Source: Gnetum montanum (lineage: Eukaryota > Streptophyta > Gnetopsida > Gnetales > Gnetaceae). From it: a stretch of DNA of 62,620 bases. The stretch spans positions 82,203-144,822 of the forward strand of contig MNCI01024313.1 of the NCBI GenBank assembly GCA_015680685.1, in the 5' to 3' direction. A program made the translations under genes and the position numbers. Below are positions 10,441-20,979 of this stretch, in pieces; the stretch's first letter is position 1, and each line of letters starts with the position of its first letter. The notes beneath the pieces are model-generated. The model made no database searches. It had not been told where the DNA came from and was given only the letters and a program-made list of their open reading frames with translations.

Positions 10441-11320
10441 CTTCAAGTTAGATTCATCTTCCAAAGATTCCTTTACAGATTCATATTTTAGAAACTGATA
10501 AACACTACTTGCAACATTGGCATTGAAGTCTCCATAAAGAATAAATGGAACTAAATCAGTACAACTTAGGAATAACTTCTTCTTCAAACTTTCTTCAATT
10601 TTCTTAATCAAGTATGCTCCTTGACAAAGTCTAATATTTGAACATGTTGGTTTGGCTATTAAATGTGTGTTAACCATGCATACATATCTTTTTGATAGAT
10701 TCATGTTTAAAATCACTATTAGGGCTATGTGATTTTTCTAAAATCTTGATTGTTCGTTCTTTCTCATCTCTTGAAGTTCTAGAATTTCAAAATTCATATT
10801 TTCTAAGCTCCATTCAAATCTTTGTATCAATTCAAATTTTTCTTCTTTATAAAAGATTGCACAACCATTCATGTTGTAATTTCTACAATATGCTAATCTG
10901 TACGAGTGAAAAGAACTTCAATAAGAACCTTTTTGCTTATAAATACCTCTGTATCACATCTTTTCCAAATCTAGTTGAAATTGATATAGAAATTCCCATG
11001 GTAAGACTTCTTATAAGCATAAGACATCAACATCCAAATCTTTTAATTTTGTTAAGATATGTGGGTATCGATATTCATGCCAATCCAAGGCCCATGATGG
11101 ACATAGCGGATATTGTTTCTCACTCACTATATATCATGCAAGCACATTGTATGTTACAACTTTCATTCCTATTCTTGGATTTTTGTTTAGATCATTTCTC
11201 TTCATGAGTATCATACTCCTTGTTGAAACAAGATTTTGTGTCTCCATGTTATTTTGCCCTATGTTTTGATTACAGGATGGATTAATAGACCCTTTTCTTG
11301 ATGGTTGAAGATTGTTCTAT
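10441..11320 (-). pseudogene. CCR4/CNOT6-type deadenylase pseudogene, N-terminal and central part
   Basis: On the minus strand the EEP-domain motifs come in family order without introns. MKVVTYNVLA is at 11166-11137, followed by a stop where Arg is expected. YPLCPSWALDW comes next, then DVDVLCL*EV (11030-11006, the catalytic CLQEV with CAA changed to TAA). GCAIFYKEEKFELI is near 10870-10830, KNHIALIVIL near 10740-10700, VNTHLIAKPTC at about 10675-10640, and PFILYGDFNANV at 10545-10510 (GDFN metal/catalytic motif). It joins the 3438-3091 part across the G2 insertion. Family members are about 550-600 residues; only the EEP domain and a short leader (PSRKGSINPSCNQ) are seen. The lack of introns suggests an mRNA origin. 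Confidence 0.88.
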
Positions 11321-12279
11321 TTCTTAAACTAATTCTCCAACTACTACATCAACTAAATAACTAATAGTTAACGACATCATATAATTTTAGTAATATGTAA
11401 CGATATTATCTAATTATAGTAATAGATAATTACTTGATTTTTAGTAATATTTAAGTATATTATTTTTGATAACCTTTCTACCCCCCTTGAGTACATTAAC
11501 GCTGGCAGTGTAATTAATGAGATGCGATAGTAATCTTAAGACTATCTGTAAGGGTTATGCACTAAATCTTAAAAATGTTGAATTTATAATATCTTTGAAT
11601 TATAAGGTGCCCGAATGATAAATCTAACCTCACCATTGAGTTTAGAAGGGTGAAAAATATTAGAAATGCCTATTCATATGTTGAACATGGAGAATGTATG
11701 TTTGAGTTATGTGAAAATTGAACTTTTAATGATATCATAGCACTATATCGGGCAATGAGTAAAACTAATTTTTGGGATTCCTAGAAAACTATAGGAAGTG
11801 ACGCTTCGGTTACTGAAAAAGGGGCTTACAAGATCAAAAGTTATGACTTTTGGAGCCTAAAACATTTGGCATGAAAACCAAGACTTCGTGAAAGGTCACG
11901 TATCCCAATTCTATTCCCGAAGCCAGTGTGCTTAATTGTGGAATTTTTATGGTGCAAAATTCTAATTTTAATTTTGGAACTATAAGTTCGGCAAACAACA
12001 GATAGGTGCAGTGGCAGGTAAGCAAGGGTTTAGTGTTTTGGAACGGCGGCGGCGCAGTCAACTGTGGCTGCGAAAAACGCGGCCAGGGTTTCTGCAATGA
12101 AAATGCAGAAAAACGGCGCAGGTTTTAACCATGGAAGTTGCACTTGCTGTAGCAAGACGGTGTTATGACAGCAGGTAGGCAACACAACGTGTTGGGGCTC
12201 GATGGCAGGTTGGCAAAGCACGACCTCTTAGTCATTTTTTTAAAAATAATAATATATTTTTTTATATTATCTTTTAAAT

Positions 12280-12299
12280 AATTATTATTATTATTATTA
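12280..12299. repeat. (ATT)n microsatellite
   Basis: About seven uninterrupted ATT units within E2's AT-rich leader. Confidence 0.9.
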
Positions 12300-12324
12300 C
12301 TTTTAAATTTTTTTAAAATGAATT

Positions 12325-12455
12325 TTTTTAAGGTTGGGAAGGTCAGGGTTTGAACCCACAACCTCCTAGTTAAAATGCTTTTTTGTTAAATTCTGCATAT
12401 ATATGTATATATATTTGTTCAAGTAGGGGGTTGGGGTTTGAACTTGCAACTTAAG
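12325..12455 (-). other. Two tRNA T-arm-like (B-box) segments
   Basis: The minus strand reads GAGGTTGTGGGTTCAAACCC (about 12364-12345), and a second segment GTTGCAAGTTCAAACCCC (about 12450-12433). GGGTTCAAACCC fits the Pol III B box GGTTCRANNCC. No A box or full tRNA cloverleaf is visible, so these are at most tRNA-derived SINE remnants. Confidence 0.3.
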
Positions 12456-13267
12456 TTTTTTTTTTAATTTTATTTTATTATTTTTATGGTTGATGTGCTG
12501 GTTCGGTCAATGATAGGGTAAGGGTTTGGTGTGTGTAAATGATAATTCCTGGTTGATTTTTGATCTTAAAATTTTGATATTTTTTTTAGTTTAAATAATA
12601 ATTTAATAATTTAATATTATTTTTATGCACATATAACGAGAAAATTTAAACAACAATATCTCTCAAATCATAAGTCTAATTGAGACAAAATTTGTACCGT
12701 TGAAATCTTCTCAACTAGAACTACGCGTTTGAGATAGTTTTAGGGTTCAAATATGAAATTGATTTTTCAAGATTTAAAAAGACCAAACTAGGCTATTTTG
12801 TTCAATTGACATTTCTAGGCTAACATATGGTAACTTGGAATATTCTAGGTTACTTAGATAGTAAATTTTAACAAAACAAAATCAATTCAAATCATGGTTA
12901 CTAACTTTCTTTAAAGAAATTTAACAATGGCCCTAATTGATTAATAATTATAATACTAAGATGGGTAAAAGTTCCCTAGAGTAGTGTATCATTATCGTAC
13001 CAACATCTCTTATAATTGATGAATTTTGATGAGGTGTGATCAACTCTGCATTGGTTAATGATATCCATGAAAGAAATTTTGTTGGTTGCTGGGATCTAGA
13101 TGCATGATCCATTGTTCTTGAAGTCAATGGAAAGGTGTCTTCTAACTTGCATCATAAATATATGGTTCATCTTGTGATGATCAATGGCTTTCCATGTGTT
13201 GTGGCTTCAAGGTTTATCATAACATTCATATTGTAGTTGACCCATGATTCTGAATGGTCCTTGGGTC

Positions 13268-13286
13268 ATGGTTTGCTTTGATACCA
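13268..13286 (-). other. Primer binding site of E2 (initiator-Met tRNA)
   Basis: The minus strand reads TGGTATCAAAGC, two bases from the right LTR. It matches the common plant PBS TGGTATCAGAGC with one transition. It fixes the E2 sense strand as minus. Confidence 0.85.
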
Positions 13287-13288
13287 AT

Positions 13289-13839
13289 TGTGACATCACA
13301 TCCCCAGATGTCATGGAAAATGTCAAATATATAATATATTAGACATTATGCATACGAAGAAAATATACCAATGCGAAATATAAGTGATATTCAACATTAT
13401 GTATAAAGGAAATAATAGGAAAAATGCAAAAAATAAAATAAAAGAATGCTTTATTAATATGGAAGAGTGTATCCGGATCGTTCTCTGAGAGTGTTTCTTG
13501 GGGTTTTCTTCCTTTAGCATTTATCCCTTAAAGGCAATCCAACACTGCCACCATGGTTAGGCCAAAAGGTTGGGCTAGTCCCTTTCTTATCCTGCTTCAC
13601 CTAGTTCCTGTTACTTGCCTCTCCAAGCTTCGCAACTCCATGCTAGCATGACCTCTAACCCTGAGTATAAATGCCTTAGGTCAAAACCCCAAAGGTTACT
13701 CAAGAGACACATCTGTTATTACAACATGCCCTTTCACACAACTACCCATTTGGGTCTTGTTAAGATAACAATAACACTTGTTATGAAGAGACACCATCTT
13801 TATTAGGCAACCGCATCATTTGGGAATGGGGATGTGACA
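13289..13839 (-). repeat. 5' LTR of E2
   Basis: It begins TGTGACATCACATCCCC and ends GGGATGTGACA on the plus strand, an inverted terminal match of the kind TGTCACATCCCC. It is a direct repeat of 2346-2918. It is followed by GATGA (13840-13844), the copy of the target duplication at 2341-2345. Confidence 0.93.
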
Positions 13840-14230
13840 GATGACTTCTCCACCTATGGTGCTACATTTGAGCAAGCCCTAGACCACTTTGAGCAAGTGC
13901 TTAAAAGATGTTTGTAGACTAATCTTTGACTCTATTAGTAGAAAAGCCAGGTGATGGTCCATGAAGGCATTACGTTTGGGCATAGAATTTCTCAAGTAGG
14001 GATTCAAATAGACCTTGAAAAGAGTAGGGTCATCTAAGGAATAACTTACTAATTGAAAATCATTAAAGATGTCTAGTCATTCCTTGGACACGTTGGCTAC
14101 TATCGGTGATTCATAAAGAATTTTTCTAAGATTGCAAAATCGTTGGTTGAGTTGACAAAAAAAATGCTTCATTCATATGAACCAAGGAATGTGAAAAGAC
14201 ATTCTAGCAGCTTAAGTAGAAGCTTGTAGA
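13840..14230 (+). pseudogene. reverse transcriptase relic of G1, second half
   Basis: This continues from 2345. FSTYGATFEQALDHF follows the DD motif, then KRCL and, after decayed sequence, QSFLGHVGYYR-like (about 14070-14105), FIKNFSKIAKSLVELTKK and the connection segment. These are the thumb and connection of gypsy RT. There are in-frame stops throughout. Confidence 0.85.
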
Positions 14231-14259
14231 GACTCCAATTCTATGAGCACCTGATTAGT

Positions 14260-14634
14260 CCTATCCATTTTACATCATGACAGATGCATTAAACTATGCC
14301 TTGGGAGCTATGCTTATGGAGTTGGATGATTAGAAATCTCCATATTACATCCATTGTGCAAGCCAAAGCATTGTGGGTGCATACCTCAATTACACCACAA
14401 TGGAAAAAGAGCTAATGATAGTGGTGTATGCTTTGGAAAAGTTCAGACACTATGTGCTTGGATACAAACTGTTTGTGCATATTGACCGCAATGCCAATTG
14501 CTTCCTAATTAATAAAACAATGGTGAGCCCCCATGTCATACAATGGTTGTTGATCTTGCAAGAGTTTGATCTTACAATGGTAGATCAAAAGGAGACTGAG
14601 AATGTTGTCACTGATCACTTTTCTCAGTTATGAT
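14260..14634 (+). pseudogene. RNase H relic of G1
   Basis: It reads MTDALNYALGAMLMELDD (about 14278-14330), where the first catalytic Asp lies in TDAS/TDAL. Then VGAYLNYTTMEKELMIVVYA (14370-14430, the YTTTEKELLA motif with catalytic Glu), FRHYVLGYKLFVHID, and VVTDHFSQL near 14610-14632. It has a fairly long open stretch (14373-14633) but lies in a broken pol. It degrades RNA in RNA-DNA hybrids during reverse transcription. Confidence 0.85.
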
Positions 14635-14639
14635 GGGAT

Positions 14640-16025
14640 AACGAAAAGAATAAGAGCTAACTCTCTAATCAATTTTTTGATGAACTCCTCTTTACAGGTG
14701 CCATAAATGAACAGGTGCCTACTAAACCAAAATGATATGATGGCATCCTCATCTTCTCACTGAAGGGATGCCATAAGAGTTGTACCACTAGAAGAAACAA
14801 CAATTGTTTCATCAAGCCAAATGTTTTATGAAAATCAATAGACACCTTTATAAGGTGTGCATTGATGGGCTAATTCATTGGTGTGTCCTTGATGCTTACC
14901 AACTATGTGTTCTCCAAGATTGTCATGAGGGACCTTGTAGAGTCCACTATGTAGGGAGATGCATGACCATTAAAATCATGATGGTAGGGTACTATTGGAC
15001 AACAATCTTTAGGGATGCTTACTAATCTGTTTGCTCTTATGAACACTATCAACAAGATGATGGGATGATTGCTTGAATGTAGGAACCTCAACAATGGATC
15101 TAATCACTACAACCCTCAAACATTTGGGGCATTAACTTCATAGGTTCCATCACACCCATGTCAAATGGAAAGACATACATAATAGTCACTATTGACTATT
15201 GTATGAAATGGGTAGAAGTAGCAGCCATCACCAACTATACATCTTTCATTACTACTTGGTTTGTACAAAAAAATGTAATATATAGGTTTGGAGTGCCACA
15301 TGCACTAATGGTACTTAGTTTATAGGTGCTAATTTTCACAAGCTTATGCAATGCTTAAGAGTTGAACATAAATTGATAACAACCTATCACCCCCAAGCCA
15401 ATGGTCAAGCTAAGGTTACCAATAGGGAGATAACAAAAATCTTAATAAGAATAATAAGAAAATATAGGAGAGACTAGAGAAAAAAACTTAATGATGCCAT
15501 CTAGGCATACTACTAAACATAAAAATTCCCTTTAGGCTACTCTCCCTATGAGATGGTGTATGAAAAACTTCCAACTCTTCCCATTGAATCTGAGCTCTGT
15601 ACACTTTCAACAGCCTATGATCTTGATCTTGATCTTATCCTAACAAAAAAATAATGATTGATCAACCTTAATGTGAGAGATGAGAATCAATTGGTGGCAT
15701 TCTCTTTGAATGAAGTGCATAAGGCATTGAGTAAATAACATTATGACCTTAGATTAAGGAAAGTTAAATTTTAACCTAGAGATAAGGTCATTTACTAGAA
15801 CCCCATACATGTTCCACATTGAACCAAGTTCCAAATATTATGGGAAGGGTCTTATATCATCTATGAAAACTTTCCTTCTTAGGCCATGTTAATTTACAAA
15901 CCTATGAGCCCAAAAAAGAAGCAAATGATCAACATGCAATAATATAAATCATTCCATGAGCCCAAGCAAGCCAGTGTAAGCAACGCCTCATTGGATGCAC
16001 ACCCATGCTCAATTTTTCAAATCTC
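14640..16025 (+). pseudogene. Integrase relic of G1
   Basis: It has remnants of the N-terminal H2C2 zinc-binding region near 15025-15075 (YEHYQQDDGMIA, Cys residues lost). The core follows: WGINFIGSITPMSNGKTYII then VTIDYCMKWVEV at about 15175-15220, and ITNYTSF, RFGVPHAL near 15285-15310. The second catalytic Asp region is decayed. The C-terminal part includes LYYENFPS-like sequence near 15860-15900 and ends near CSIFQIS (16005-16025). No chromodomain follows, which fits Athila/Tat. Confidence 0.85.
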
Positions 16026-17546
16026 CTCTTTTCAACTTAGTCATGGGTGAGATGGCCATTTGTGCTAATTATTAAAGTGGCTCCTCATTTTTCTACCTTT
16101 TTGTTTTATAATTTTTTATTTTACACTCTCCTTGCATTTATACATTTTTATTTCACACTTTGTTATTTTTAAATTTTTTTTACAACATCGTTAGTACATT
16201 TTGAGTTTCTTGAATATTTTATAATTTCTTTTATATTTTACTTTCTTTTGGTGTGAATTTTTCATATTGTTTTCTAATAAGGTGCCTTATTACCAATAGG
16301 ACACAATGGTGATATAACTGCTTGTTAATGGTGGTTTATACTTAATGTTTTTGATTGCTAATGTTTGGTTTCTATTTTTGAATTTTGATGACTGATGACT
16401 AAGACAATGTTTTTTTTCATGGAATAGGTAGTGAGTTCACATGATCCACCCATCCACCAACTTTATGGCCTTCTTGGTTTTTGAAATATGAGGTTCCTTT
16501 TCCATTAATGAAACTTTAACGAAGTTGTGACCTTGATAGTTTCCAAACTTGGGAAAGATTCAAAGGTTTGAAAAGAGTGTGACTTGAAGGGGATTCATTA
16601 CTCATTGTACTTTTTTACTTACTTGGATGCATATGTGTTTTCATGGATTTCTCATTGTTTTGTATTGAACAATAATAAGAAGTTGAATAAGTCTCTGCAT
16701 GTTGTGGTTTCCATCTAAAAAAAAAAAAAACCCCATAAAAACATAAGATACATCCCTTAGACAAAAATGATGGGAATTCAAAGCACATCCCTTAGACAAA
16801 ATAATAAGATACAAACACTAGTTATGGGACTAGAAAGACATGTTACCCATGCCTAAAGTTCCCCTCTAACAAAGGCCCTTTCTCACTTTCTACTTCTCTT
16901 TTCTTCTCTAATAAAGAATGGTGTTTGATCTATAAGAGCATTTTTGTGTCTTTAGGGGGTGGACTAGTCTTAGGATGGTCATGCAAAGTCATCGAAAGTT
17001 GTAGGTTTTGGTCTAGATTTAGGGTGGCTTTTATTAGGTCATCTAACCACATAATTCATATGGGATTTCATGATACCATGATTTAGAACTCCATTCCACT
17101 TTCTCTTTCATTCATTAGAGGTTTTAATTTTTCAGTTCACTACTAGTTTCCATGTCTTGTTCAATGTTTTACTTTGATGTATTAAAATTCTTAGGTAGAT
17201 TCTTTTGGATTTAGTGCTTCACGTTTTGTAACCATTAATTAACTATGGGATTCATGGACTCCTCAGTTGAGGTTATGTAAGAGCAAAATGGGCATGTGCC
17301 TGTTATGGGGAGGATCAACTTGCATAGCTCTTGATTCGGCTAGTTAAGTCCCTTATCCCTAGGCATTTTTGTAATCAATTCATATACATTGCCCATCAAT
17401 TGCTGCCAACTATACACTCCTTAAGGCATTTGTCTAATAAAATTACATTTTCCAATTAATTCCTCCATTTTTGCAAACTATCAAATCCTCTTCATGCATT
17501 TCATCATGTTCTTGGCTTTATGGCCTTCCAAAAGACTTCGATTTCA
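16026..17546 (+). other. Non-coding 3' region of G1
   Basis: This T-rich, mostly non-coding stretch is shared with G2, G3, G4 and G5 (for example near 54710-56200). It includes an A10+ run at 16718-16731 and the segment GGGGAGGATCAACTTGCATA near 17308, matched in G4 (28160) and G5 (55965). No gene is seen. Confidence 0.65.
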
Positions 17547-18051
17547 NNNNNNNNNNNNNNNNNNNNNNNNNNNNNNNNNNNNNNNNNNNNNNNNNNNNNN
17601 NNNNNNNNNNNNNNNNNNNNNNNNNNNNNNNNNNNNNNNNNNNNNNNNNNNNNNNNNNNNNNNNNNNNNNNNNNNNNNNNNNNNNNNNNNNNNNNNNNNN
17701 NNNNNNNNNNNNNNNNNNNNNNNNNNNNNNNNNNNNNNNNNNNNNNNNNNNNNNNNNNNNNNNNNNNNNNNNNNNNNNNNNNNNNNNNNNNNNNNNNNNN
17801 NNNNNNNNNNNNNNNNNNNNNNNNNNNNNNNNNNNNNNNNNNNNNNNNNNNNNNNNNNNNNNNNNNNNNNNNNNNNNNNNNNNNNNNNNNNNNNNNNNNN
17901 NNNNNNNNNNNNNNNNNNNNNNNNNNNNNNNNNNNNNNNNNNNNNNNNNNNNNNNNNNNNNNNNNNNNNNNNNNNNNNNNNNNNNNNNNNNNNNNNNNNN
18001 NNNNNNNNNNNNNNNNNNNNNNNNNNNNNNNNNNNNNNNNNNNNNNNNNNN
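17547..18051. other. Assembly gap (505 N)
   Basis: 505 undetermined bases. By comparison with G5 (56200-57000) the gap should cover the internal U3-like segment and the start of the post-pol frame of G1. Open frames that span the gap are artefacts. Confidence 0.99.
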
Positions 18052-20715
18052 TCATAAGATTCCAAAATAAGTAGAAACAAAGTAGTCTAACTAAGATGAG
18101 GCATCAGATTCTATGCCTAGACTTGAAGTTACCTTGAACTATGCTTGCCTTGATCAAATTTGGCCTATGTTTAATGTTCAATTCTCCAAGAACTAAGCTT
18201 TCATACATTCTTGTATTTCACTCTAGAGGAAGTCAAATCTCAATTGTGGACCTCTCCCATGTGGCTGATCATCACTTCTTGTGGGTAGTGGTACATGGGT
18301 GATATCTATCTCCTTTGTAACAACTGGCAACTAACTGCCATAGTTAGAATCAAGGACATTTACATGTCCTACTGAATGGAAGTAATTGCATAGGCTCTCA
18401 GCTTTCATGATACTAGAACCAACTTGGTAAAGACCTTAACTTGGTAGACCCTGAGGAAAAGAAGTGGATCCAGTGATGCTATGAAGTGGAACGCAAGGAG
18501 TATGATGCATTCACTATGGAAAAACACATGTATTTCAAGGTAGTAGCCCATCACCTTAATTCGATGGTGAGGCCCAGTAAGGTGACTACCTTTTTTCCCA
18601 TGCATGTGTTGCTTTAAGTGGAAAATTTCATGTTAATCTTCCATAGCTAATCTATCTATAGATAGAGAAGCAATTCAAAGAAAATAAATGTGGAAGGAAG
18701 ACCCTGCCCTTTCCTTACCTCATTAAAAAAATATGAAAAATGATAGGAATAGTTCATTATGTTAATAATGCAATTAGGCATGCTCCTTCTACCTCTTAGG
18801 TAGAAATGATGAAATACAAGATCCTTCCCACAACCAAGGAAGATGAGAAACAACCACCACCTTTACCATCCATTCAAAAAAGAAATTTGACATCTCACGC
18901 TACCTTTGAATGAATGCATGAGATTCGAGTGGAGCTCTTTCATGAGCAAGAGCAACGAGCAAGAACAAGTGATGACGATCCATCTATGTATCCCTTAGTG
19001 ATGAGTTGCTCAATGAAATGGTTTGATCCATTAGCAAGATGGAGGGAGGTGGACCAATTTTTTTAACCTAAATAATGCAACTACCCACAAGATTAAATCC
19101 TAGTTCTCAATAGGTAATGGTATCTCTCTCACAATAGCAAAAATTCCTTTTGGTAACGCTGCTACTTTCTCAGTGCGTATGGAGGAGGGTGAGGGCGAAA
19201 TTTTCTTAGTGATGCAACACCATGGGCACAAGGTAGTAATATATATGGTTGCTAATAGAATTTCCAAGGCATTGAAGGTACCTATGATGTCTATACAAGA
19301 CATTTCTACACTTAGATATGTGTAGATGTTTGCAAGAACAGTTAGTTGTTGACTAAATCTAGCCTAGCACAAGAAGTTATTGGACCAACTAGTGGGAACT
19401 AAGTAATTGATTTTGGATATCTTTTACCTTTTTGATACAATCACTGCAATTGAGTTGGAGCTATTAGAAGAAAGGGGAAAATGCATTATCATGAAGGGGA
19501 AACTTGAAATAGCCCAAGCTCAAAACCAACACTTGGATGTGGAGGTTGGTGAATTAAGAGTTCAACTTGTTGATCTTGCACCTCTTAACCTTGCACTAAC
19601 CCATGATAAAGCTTTTCAATAGCTTCAAGACAAGCTCAAGAAGGTTGAGGACACAAAGGAGATAATGATCTTTGATCATTCTTTGGCCAATGCCACTATG
19701 TAGAATATTCAAAAGGCCTTGGACCAAACTCACTAAGAGAATGCAACATTAAATGTAAAAAATCATCACATGAAGAATGCTGATACGTAGAAGTAGCAAC
19801 TGTAATATTTCCTCTATCACTAGTAGGAGCCACTAGTAAGAGTGAATAATGAACTAAGAAGATTGATAGCTAAAAATAGAAATCTCTCTATGGAGGAAGT
19901 TTGAGCTCTTCACTAGAAATTTATAATAGAGGTAGTTGCCTAGAAAAATAAGGCTCCCAAGTTTGAAAAGGTAAAAAATCACTCTAGAGATCAGTTTGAT
20001 CAACAAAAAGAATTAAATGAGAAACATATTCAAATGGTGAAGCCAAAAGGTGATGAGGTCCTCCAGTAGCTCAAGGAAGGAGGTGATGTTTGACCATCTA
20101 TCTTTGATGTGTTCAACAACTGCAACAATGTAGACATTTGCATGAAGGAGTTGCAGATCGAGGAGATGATAGAGTATATGGAGCTTACTAATATTTGTTA
20201 TGTAAATCTTATAATGCTAACTACTAGATGGCCATGGTCTGAATTGGAGAAATAGGTGGCCAGTTCGTACTTGTTGTACAAAGTAGAGTTCAATCATCAA
20301 AAATACAACAAGCATAAGCTTGAGGTGGAAAATATAGAACTCTATGTTCTCAGTCAGTGATTCACCAATCAATTTTCTATAGCTAAGAACCTAACTAGGA
20401 GAATGAGCAACTACCAGGAGTTGTAGAATGCAGTATAGATGTTCAATATTGCATGCAAATGTTTCATTTCCTAGTTCATCAATGCAAAGGAGCTATTCTT
20501 GGTAATGCCTTGTCCTTGGTATGTTCCCGTACTAGTCCATCTTTGCACTATGACGTGGACCATGAATGATCCTGGGAGTAAGGAAGAGAATATGAAGGCA
20601 TTGTTGGACTCTTCCACTAGAAGTTGCAACTATCATAGGACAACCAAAACCACCTTAACCATCGCATGCACCTGAAGTAGGAGAAGGTCCTTTAACACCT
20701 CACAAACCTCCACTA
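18052..20715 (+). pseudogene. Post-pol reading frame of G1, function unknown
   Basis: This is a decayed frame of about 2.6 kb between integrase and 3' LTR, shared with G5 (56820-59640). Matching islands include LEVTLNYACLDQI (18122-18160), HHLNSMVRPSKVTT (18549-18590), SGKFHVNLP then LIYL (18620-18660), CGRKTLPFPYLIKK (18690-18730). They are followed by a proline-rich stretch (18845-18875) and an open coiled-coil-like segment at 19407-19622 (AIELELLEERGKCIIMKGK and heptad-like Leu spacing). It ends with a proline-rich tail near 20640-20715. It does not look like env: I see no signal peptide or convincing membrane segment. I recognise no domain with confidence. Confidence 0.6.
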
Positions 20716-20970
20716 CCTAGGATCATTTGAACTTCTTTTTTATCTTCACACAATCAAAGAAATTGTATTTATCATTTTTGTTCTGGTGTTTAGTTTTGTT
20801 AACCCAAACACAAAAATTTTGCAATGATTGTAAATTCATACAATTGGGTAGTTAGTGTTTGGTTTTATTTGTGTATGTCAGTAGTTAGTTAATAATCCCA
20901 TACCTTCCTAAAATTTTATAAGAAACTTATTCCTCCTTTTGTTCACTTGAGGACAAGTTTTCATTCAATC

Positions 20971-20979
20971 ATGGGGGTA
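20971..20979 (+). other. Polypurine tract of G1
   Basis: ATGGGGGTA directly precedes the LTR start TGATAAAT. G5 (59909-59917) and G2 have the equivalent sequence at the same place. Confidence 0.85.

Larger units (their letters stand above)
11321..13267 (-). other. Leader-side interior of E2, no clear coding
   Basis: About 1.9 kb lies between the E2 PBS and the deadenylase copy. I see no gag or pol motif; short open frames at 11834-12361 look incidental. It contains a CpG-retaining GC-rich patch (12030-12230), an (ATT)n run at 12280-12299, and two T-arm-like segments (12335-12365, 12420-12450). The rest is AT-rich. Confidence 0.5.
2346..13839 (-). mobile_element. Non-autonomous LTR element E2 carrying a host-gene copy
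   Basis: The element is flanked by the 5-base duplication GATGA (2341-2345 and 13840-13844). Its LTRs start TGTRACATC and the right one ends GGGATGTGACA. The sense strand is minus: a PBS matching initiator-Met tRNA sits just inside the right LTR. The interior, once nested G2 (3439-10440) is set aside, is about 3.4 kb. It holds no gag or pol that I can recognise, but it carries a CCR4-type deadenylase pseudogene in sense orientation, split by G2. This fits a large retrotransposon derivative (LARD-like) with a transduced host sequence. Confidence 0.85.

Noticed and set aside
10692-11207. Plus-strand 171-residue open frame as a gene
   Set aside because: It is the antisense shadow of the deadenylase pseudogene; the minus strand carries the EEP motifs.
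12325-12365. Functional tRNA gene
   Set aside because: Only a T-arm-like segment is present; acceptor, D and anticodon arms cannot be formed.
17471-18080. Five open frames of 178-199 residues across the gap
   Set aside because: They consist almost wholly of undetermined residues from the 505-N gap.
18052-20715. Post-pol frame as an env gene of a retrovirus-like element
   Set aside because: No signal peptide, transmembrane segment or glycosylation-rich ectodomain could be seen in G1 or G5.
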